Below are positions 58,962 to 64,000 of a DNA stretch of 64,000 nt, in pieces. The notes below the pieces were generated by a model. That model made no database searches, was not told where the DNA came from, and saw only the letters and a program-made list of their open reading frames with translations. A program made the translations under genes and the position numbers. How positions within the stretch are numbered: position 1 is the stretch's first letter; every line of letters begins with the position of its first letter. Source of the stretch: an uncultured Micrococcales bacterium (GTDB lineage Bacteria; Actinomycetota; Actinomycetes; Actinomycetales; Microbacteriaceae); contig CAIVWH010000024.1 in assembly GCA_903909605.1 (NCBI GenBank), positions 1 through 64,000 of the forward strand. Direction: 5' to 3'.

Positions 58962-60457
58962 TACTTCACCAGCGGGAACATGATGGTCTCGCGTATGCCA
59001 AGACCGGTGAGGCTCATCAGCAGGCGGTCGATGCCCATACCCATGCCGCCCGAAGGTGGCATGCCGAACTCGAGGGCCTTCAAGAACTCCTCATCGAGCT
59101 TCATGGCCTCTGGGTCGCCGGCGGCGGCCAAAGTCACCTGCTCAACGAAACGCTCGCGTTGAATAACTGGGTCGACCAGCTCCGAGTAGGCGGTCGCCTG
59201 CTCGTAGCCACGGATGTACAAGTCCCACTTCTCGACAACGCCATCCTTGCTGCGGTGGTTTCGAGTCAGCGGCGACGTGTCAACCGGGAAGTCGATGACG
59301 AAGGTTGGCTTCTCGAGGCCGGTCTTTACGAAGTGCTCCCACAACTCTTCGACGTACTTGCCGTGCAGTGGGTGCTCGATTTCGATGTCGACCGACTTAG
59401 CGAGATTCTTCAGCTCGTCAATCGGAGTGTTTGGAGTGATCTCGACACCGGCCGCCTTCGACAGCGACTCGAACATCGAGATGCGCGGCCAGTCGCCACC
59501 CAGGTCGTTGATGGTGCCGTCTTCGAGGGTCACCTGGTGAGTGCCGAAGACATCCATGGCTGCGTTTTGAATCAAGCGCTGAGTTAGATCGGCCATGGTG
59601 TTGTAGTCACCGTATGCCTCGTATGCCTCGAGCATCGCGAACTCTGGCGAGTGGGTGCGGTCGGCACCTTCGTTTCTAAAGTTGCGGTTGATCTCGAAGA
59701 CTCGGTCGATGCCGCCGACTACTGCGCGCTTCAAGAAAAGTTCTGGTGCGATGCGCAAAAACAGTTCGGTGTCGAACGCGTTCGAGTGAGTCTTGAACGG
59801 GCGAGCACTCGCGCCACCGTGAATGGTCTGCAGCATCGGGGTCTCGACCTCGGTGTAGCGAGCCTCATCGAAAGTGCGGCGCAACGACTTCATTACATTC
59901 GCGCGAATCTGCACGACCTCGCGCGCACGGTCGCGCACGATCAGGTCGATGTAGCGGTGGCGAACGCGGTATTCCTCGCCGAGTTCGTTGTGCAGGTTTG
60001 GCAGCGGGCGAATGGTCTTTGCGGCCATCTTCCACTCTTCGACCATGATCGAAAGTTCGCCGCGCTTCGAGGTGATGACCTCGCCGCGAACGAACAGGTG
60101 GTCGCCGAGGTCGACGAGCTCCTTGTAGAGCTCGAGTTGCTCTTCGCCAACCTTGTCGAGCGAAAGCATTGCCTGGATGCGCTCACCGCCTCCCGACTGA
60201 AGCGTCGCGAAGCAGAGCTTTCCGGTGTTGCGCTGGAACATCACGCGGCCGGCGAGGGCAACGGTGTCGCCGGTGGCAACGTCGATTTCGAGGCTCGGGT
60301 ACTTGGCGCGCACGGCCTCAATGGTGTCGGTGATCGGCAGGCTGACTGGATAGGCGTCGCCGAGTTCGTTCAGGCGCTCACGCTTGGCAAGTCGAACGGC
60401 AATCTGCTCAGGCAGGTCCTGCTCAAACTCGTCAAGCTGGCCCAGTTCGTCGCTCAT
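58961..60457 (-). CDS. lysS: Lysyl-tRNA synthetase, class II
   Basis: 498 residues. An N-terminal OB-fold domain (about 60-165) is followed by a class IIb core: motif 2 FEINRNFRNEGADRTHSPEF (~263-282) and motif 3 GMGIDRLLM near the C-terminus. It charges tRNA-Lys. AGGGG precedes ATG 60457. It lies 9 bp after panC in a long operon that begins with the folate genes. Confidence 0.97.
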   Translation of the reverse strand: MSDELGQLDEFEQDLPEQIAVRLAKRERLNELGDAYPVSLPITDTIEAVRAKYPSLEIDVATGDTVALAGRVMFQRNTGKLCFATLQSGGGERIQAMLSLDKVGEEQLELYKELVDLGDHLFVRGEVITSKRGELSIMVEEWKMAAKTIRPLPNLHNELGEEYRVRHRYIDLIVRDRAREVVQIRANVMKSLRRTFDEARYTEVETPMLQTIHGGASARPFKTHSNAFDTELFLRIAPELFLKRAVVGGIDRVFEINRNFRNEGADRTHSPEFAMLEAYEAYGDYNTMADLTQRLIQNAAMDVFGTHQVTLEDGTINDLGGDWPRISMFESLSKAAGVEITPNTPIDELKNLAKSVDIEIEHPLHGKYVEELWEHFVKTGLEKPTFVIDFPVDTSPLTRNHRSKDGVVEKWDLYIRGYEQATAYSELVDPVIQRERFVEQVTLAAAGDPEAMKLDEEFLKALEFGMPPSGGMGMGIDRLLMSLTGLGIRETIMFPLVK

Positions 60458-60466
60458 GCGTAGCCC

Positions 60467-61324
60467 CTAAATCGTGATGCTGAGGTTGTCTATCAGTCGG
60501 GTGTTGCCCACCTTGGCTGCAATGAGCAGCAAGGCCTGGCCTGAAAAACTGTCGTCGACAGCCTCGAAACTGCTCGAATCAACCAGGGCAACGTAGTCAA
60601 GTCTAACTTGGGGCTCGGCGGCTAGCAGTTGGGCAGCGGCTTGGATGCGCACACTCGCGTTGCCCGTTGTGGTTGCCGCAGCTCGCATTGCTGCCGACAG
60701 GGTCAGGGCCGCCCGATGCTCCTCGTCGCTCAAGTAACGGTTGCGACTTGAGCGGGCCAATCCATCTGGCTCGCGAACAGTTACACCCTCGATGATCTGC
60801 AGCGCATGCCAACGCTGTGGGTTGGTCGTGCGCTCGGATGCCACCATCTGCTTGATCAAAAACAGCTGCTGGGCATCCTTGGCGCCGAACACCGCGAAGT
60901 CTGGCTTCACGACATCGAAAAGTCGCGCAACAACGGTGAGCATGCCGTCGAAGTGGCCGGGGCGCGAAGCTCCCTCGAAGGTCTCACCGACAGCACCCGC
61001 ATGTTCGAGCACCTGTTGCCCGTTCGGGTACACGTCTTCAACACTCGGAGCAAACAGAACGTCGACGTCGCGCGCCGCAAGCAACTCGGCGTCGCTTTGC
61101 AGAGTGCGCGGATATTTATCGAAGTCTTCGTTCGCACCAAACTGCAGCGGATTCACAAAAATGGAAACCACCACCACGTCGGCTTGATCGCGAGCAATAT
61201 CGACAAGCGACATGTGGCCATCGTGCAAAGCACCCATGGTTGGCACGAAGGCAATAGTGCTTTTCTTTTCGCGCGCTAGCGCGACGAAATTTTTTAGATT
61301 TTCAGCCGAGGTGATGATTTGCAC
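60467..61324 (-). CDS. panC: Pantothenate synthetase
   Basis: 285 residues. HIGH-type motif in PTMGALHDGHMSLV (~29-42), IFVNPLQFG (~57), FGAKDAQQLFLIKQMV (~145) and SSRNRYLS (~182). It joins pantoate to beta-alanine using ATP. GTG 61324 shares a base with the stop of the DUF2520 gene (TAGTG). No panD or coaX gene follows, unlike the mycobacterial cluster. Confidence 0.96.
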   Translation of the reverse strand: MQIITSAENLKNFVALAREKKSTIAFVPTMGALHDGHMSLVDIARDQADVVVVSIFVNPLQFGANEDFDKYPRTLQSDAELLAARDVDVLFAPSVEDVYPNGQQVLEHAGAVGETFEGASRPGHFDGMLTVVARLFDVVKPDFAVFGAKDAQQLFLIKQMVASERTTNPQRWHALQIIEGVTVREPDGLARSSRNRYLSDEEHRAALTLSAAMRAAATTTGNASVRIQAAAQLLAAEPQVRLDYVALVDSSSFEAVDDSFSGQALLLIAAKVGNTRLIDNLSITI

Positions 61325-62034
61325 TACTGCTCCAACAATTCATCCGGGTCAACATCGACGTGGCCGTCGCGCAACGCCGCATCGACGCTCGAGCGAATGA
61401 CCGGGCCGATCACGCCTCGGGCACTCTCGATGCCGATGCCCTCGAGCAAACCAATCGACTGATTCACAATCATCGCCGAAAAATTCTGCGCCACCGAAAC
61501 CGCCTCGAAATAGGCACCGCGATTTTGCGGCTCTATAACAATTGGCTCTGCACCCATTTCGATCACAAGTGCCTGAGCAATCGGCAGCGCGATGTTCGGG
61601 GCCGCCACCGCGAAGAAACTTTCGTGCAGGTGTGCGATGTCGATGCTGGTTCCGGTGAATGCCATCGCGGGATGAATCGCCAGAGTAATCGCTCCGGCAT
61701 CGCTGGCCGGTTGCAACACTTCGATGCCGAACTTGCCCGCGGTGTGGGCAACCAGTTGCCCTTGACGCCAGAGCCCAGCGGCGGCGGCCCCCGCGACGAA
61801 CCCGGCCACTTCGCCATCCGGAATAGCAATCAGCACAAGGTCGGCAAGCTCGATCAGGTCGTGCGGGGCCATGGCCTTGACTCCCGGCATCAGGGCGTCA
61901 GCGCGCTCCAGGTTGCGTTCATCGGTCGAGGCAATGCCGATGATGATGTGCCCGGCCGATGCCAGGGCACGACCCAGGACACAGCCAACCGGGCCGGCAC
62001 CGATTATGCCGACGCTCAGACGCTGCGGCTTCAC
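61324..62034 (-). CDS. Rossmann-fold/DUF2520 oxidoreductase-like protein
   Basis: 236 residues. An N-terminal nucleotide-binding GIIGAGPVGCVLGRALASAGH is followed by the DUF2520 domain (AIHPAMAFTG; QNRGAYFEAVSVAQNFSAMI). It resembles ketopantoate reductase/F420-dependent dehydrogenases and is always next to panC in actinobacteria, so a part in pantoate supply is plausible but unproven. GTG 62034 overlaps the previous stop (GTGA). Confidence 0.9.
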   Translation of the reverse strand: MKPQRLSVGIIGAGPVGCVLGRALASAGHIIIGIASTDERNLERADALMPGVKAMAPHDLIELADLVLIAIPDGEVAGFVAGAAAAGLWRQGQLVAHTAGKFGIEVLQPASDAGAITLAIHPAMAFTGTSIDIAHLHESFFAVAAPNIALPIAQALVIEMGAEPIVIEPQNRGAYFEAVSVAQNFSAMIVNQSIGLLEGIGIESARGVIGPVIRSSVDAALRDGHVDVDPDELLEQ

Positions 62035-62552
62035 GCCGGGTTCGTTTCTGCGTTTGCCTCGGCCCCGGTCTGTGCATCCGGTTCAGGCAATTTGCATGCC
62101 CGTTCGATCAAGAGGGCGAGGGCAATTAGAACCAGGGATACAACTGCCGCCACAACGTTTCGCCAAATTGATTGTGGAATTACTGGCAGCGTCAACTGCG
62201 CGACCAAGAGGGCGGCGACGAAGCCGAAGTAGAGCGCGGCAAAAATCGCCGTGGCCTTCACCAGAGCCAGGAGCCTCACGGCATAGAAAGAATCAACCCG
62301 ACGGATGCGCTTTGCCTGACCATTTGGATTCTTTGAGTTTTTGGCGAATGACTGCAGGTCTCTGCGAAAACGAAATACCGGAATCGCAAGAAACAGTTCC
62401 ACAACTCCCGTGGCCAAAAGTGAAACATCGAGCGAAGGTGGAATGGTGGCGACACCGCCGCCGCTTGCAAGCGACAACTTGGTGCCTACGAAGTTGAGCG
62501 CAAAACCAAGTGCGGCAGCAAGAACCAGGTTGATGAACTTCGTCGGTTTCAT
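62031..62552 (-). CDS. DUF3180 family membrane protein
   Basis: 173 residues with four membrane segments in two pairs (about 5-24, 35-55, 82-105 and 113-135), then a Glu/Asn-rich tail. Location between folK and the DUF2520 gene identifies it as the DUF3180 protein conserved in actinobacterial folate clusters; function unknown. ATG 62552 overlaps the folK stop (ATGA), the start best supported. Confidence 0.85.
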   Translation of the reverse strand: MKPTKFINLVLAAALGFALNFVGTKLSLASGGGVATIPPSLDVSLLATGVVELFLAIPVFRFRRDLQSFAKNSKNPNGQAKRIRRVDSFYAVRLLALVKATAIFAALYFGFVAALLVAQLTLPVIPQSIWRNVVAAVVSLVLIALALLIERACKLPEPDAQTGAEANAETNPA

Positions 62553-63061
62553 TTCACCACCCAAACATCATTCTTCATCTGCTCAGCAATGGTTGCGACG
62601 CGTCCGTGACCGGGCAGCACGGCATCCGGTTCGATCATCGACCAGGGCACCATCACGAACGCACGACCAAATGCCCTGGGATGCGGCACCTCGAGTTTCT
62701 TTTTCGCGATCACTCGATCGGCATAGGTGATGATGTCGATGTCGATGGTGCGCGAACCCCAACGCTCCACTCGAATTCGACCAAGCTCAGATTCAATTCG
62801 GCGAAGTTCGCGAAGCAGTCGCTTCGGCTTTAGGCGGGTGTCCACTCGAAGCACCGCGTTGATGTAATTCGGCTTGCTCTCATCCACGCCGGCCAGCGTG
62901 ACGGCGAACGATTCGACCATTGGCGACAGCTGCCCCGCGCGAATGCCTTTTGTGGCATCGATCGCCTCAACCGCCGCCAGGATGTTCGCCTGGCGGGCGC
63001 CCAGATTGCCGCCCAGCGCCAGAATGGCCGGCTGGTAATCGCGCTTGCCGGCCTTGCTCAT
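62549..63061 (-). CDS. folK: 6-Hydroxymethyl-7,8-dihydropterin pyrophosphokinase
   Basis: 170 residues. The N-terminal LALGGNLGARQANIL and the signature RWGSRTIDIDII (~100) followed by VPHPRAFGRAFVMVPW are diagnostic. It transfers pyrophosphate from ATP to the pterin, preparing it for FolP. ATG overlaps the folB stop by 4 bp. Confidence 0.96.
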   Translation of the reverse strand: MSKAGKRDYQPAILALGGNLGARQANILAAVEAIDATKGIRAGQLSPMVESFAVTLAGVDESKPNYINAVLRVDTRLKPKRLLRELRRIESELGRIRVERWGSRTIDIDIITYADRVIAKKKLEVPHPRAFGRAFVMVPWSMIEPDAVLPGHGRVATIAEQMKNDVWVVK

Positions 63062-63435
63062 CGCTTCCCCTTCACGGTCACCGAGACGTCGGCAAACTCG
63101 TGGTTGATAGGTGCGTTTGGCTTGTGAACAGTGACTTTGGCCTTGCGAACGATGCCGGTGGTAGCCCCGCCGCCGAAATCCAGCACCAGCGCGAGAAGGC
63201 GACTTGCCAGGGTTTCGAGCAGGTCAACCGGATCGGTCTTGGCATTGGCAACCAGAGCGTCGGCGAGTGCTCCGTAATTTACGGTGGCGGCCAGGTCGTC
63301 GTTCGCTGCAGCCGCCTCGGCATCTACCCAAACATCGCAGTCAATAAAGAAGTCTTGGCCGTAGGCGCGTTCGAATTCAAACACGCCGTGATGAGCGAAC
63401 ACCCGCAACCCGCGGATGCTGATTTTTGTGGCCAT
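63058..63435 (-). CDS. folB: Dihydroneopterin aldolase
   Basis: 125 residues, T-fold subunit. Conserved ISIRGLRVFAHHGVFEFER (~5-23), YGALADALV (~57) and PVDLLETLASRLLAL, with the catalytic Lys in KVTVHKPNAPI (~100). It cleaves dihydroneopterin to the FolK substrate. It lies 14 bp after folP and is coupled to folK by ATGA. Confidence 0.96.
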   Translation of the reverse strand: MATKISIRGLRVFAHHGVFEFERAYGQDFFIDCDVWVDAEAAAANDDLAATVNYGALADALVANAKTDPVDLLETLASRLLALVLDFGGGATTGIVRKAKVTVHKPNAPINHEFADVSVTVKGKR

Positions 63436-63449
63436 GGGTTAACTCTGCC

Positions 63450-64000
63450 CTATGAATTGTCGCCCGCGCGCAAGGCTTCGACCACGTCTATTGCATCGGC
63501 CGTGGTCAGCACGTTGTGCACGCGAACGCCCCAAAGTTTGCGTTGCAGCAGCAGTGCGGTGAGCACCGCGGTGGCAACATCGCGACGCGAGTTGCTTACC
63601 TCGCCGTTTTCGTCTGGCTCTAGAACTCCGGCGATGAATCTCTTTCGCGAAGCCCCAACCAGGATGGGCAGGCCGAGCTTCTCGAGTTCATCGAGGCGAG
63701 CAACCAACTTCCAGTTCTGCTGCATGTCCTTTGCGAATCCGAGCCCGGGATCAATCACGATTTTTTCGCGTTTCACTCCAGCCGCAATTGCAGCTTCGAC
63801 TCGGTTGCTCAGCTCAGCAGCTACGTCGCGCGCGACATTCTCGTAAGCGGTGAGCGTGTTCATAACATCGCTAAAACCCCGCCAGTGCGAGATCACCAGG
63901 GTGGCACCTGTCTGAGCTGCAACCGAAAACATTTCTGCGTCGGCTAACCCACCAGAAATATCGTTGATGATTGTTGCGCCTGCTGCGACCGCCGCTCGGG
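63450..64000 (-). CDS. folP: Dihydropteroate synthase (5' part beyond the window)
   Basis: The C-terminal ~183 codons are present; the start lies past the right edge. Visible family motifs are AGATIINDISGGLAD at the edge, VISHWRG, IVIDPGLGFAKDMQQNWKL, GASRKRFIAGVL and the C-terminal VRVHNVLTTADAIDVVEAL. It joins p-aminobenzoate to the pterin pyrophosphate; target of sulfonamides. First visible gene of the folP-folB-folK operon. Confidence 0.96.
   Translation of the reverse strand, partial: RAAVAAGATIINDISGGLADAEMFSVAAQTGATLVISHWRGFSDVMNTLTAYENVARDVAAELSNRVEAAIAAGVKREKIVIDPGLGFAKDMQQNWKLVARLDELEKLGLPILVGASRKRFIAGVLEPDENGEVSNSRRDVATAVLTALLLQRKLWGVRVHNVLTTADAIDVVEALRAGDNS

Noticed and set aside
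59651-62232. Plus-strand open frames opposite lysS and panC/DUF2520 (59651-60463, 61360-62232)
   Set aside because: Antisense shadows caused by codon bias; the minus strand encodes full-length conserved proteins.

Overview
The window looks like the chromosome of a small-genome, monoderm actinobacterium, most likely Microbacteriaceae (the freshwater 'Luna'/Rhodoluna-type lineage is a plausible guess). The evidence is gene order shared with other actinobacteria (tRNA-Trp-secE-nusG-rplK-rplA with MaoC dehydratases and murB close by; folP-folB-folK-DUF3180-DUF2520-panC-lysS-clpC), a mycothiol-type arsenate reductase, a mycoredoxin-like protein and a menaquinone-only quinone pathway. Genes are packed extremely tightly: no gap exceeds about 300 bp, many operon neighbours overlap by ATGA/TAATG, and convergent genes overlap at their 3' ends.

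Layout. 1-10260: DEAD-box helicase with a long repeat tail (cut by the edge), glutaredoxin, HAD phosphatase, PfkB sugar kinase, a membrane protein, a TPR protein, a two-component pair and an Orn/Lys/Arg decarboxylase. 10302-16406: L1, L11, NusG, SecE, tRNA-Trp, an aminotransferase, MurB, two MaoC hydratases, tRNA-Met and tRNA-Thr. 16443-26084: maltose/maltodextrin locus (MalE-MalF-MalG importer, a neopullulanase-like GH13 enzyme, two tandem GH13 alpha-glucosidases). 26091-31993: tRNA-Tyr, acetate/succinate permease, YajQ, MFS transporter, ferredoxin reductase, polyprenyl diphosphate synthase and MenG. 32714-40013: menaquinone genes menF, D, A, E, B, C with the small partner genes usual in actinobacteria. 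39995-44424: cytochrome c maturation (System II: CcsB, ResB, CcdA, TlpA) plus a phosphatase. 44500-53411: archaeal-type AspRS, small redox genes and an HTH pseudogene, bL37, SOUL protein, aquaporin-ArsC-ArsR group, ProC, RadA, an ArgA-like acetyltransferase. 53414-64000: ClpC, an atypical A+T-richer four-gene ABC transporter/secreted peptide cluster, then LysS, PanC and the folate genes FolK, FolB, FolP (cut by the right edge).

Expression signals are unusual and consistent. About twenty genes have a TANNNT hexamer exactly 6 or 7 nt before an ATG or GTG and no Shine-Dalgarno, the signature of leaderless mRNAs. Some are arranged as back-to-back pairs; for menB/menC the two -10 hexamers overlap. 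The intrinsic terminator behind malG is built into the promoter and first codons of the following amylase gene.

Together the genes describe a heterotroph that imports and hydrolyses maltodextrins, takes up acetate/succinate, respires through menaquinone and c-type cytochromes, and makes its own folate and pantoate-derived cofactors. The best candidate for an undescribed system is the cluster at 55972-58686: a secreted four-cysteine peptide with its own three-gene ABC-2 transporter, inserted between clpC and lysS where lsr2 sits in mycobacteria.
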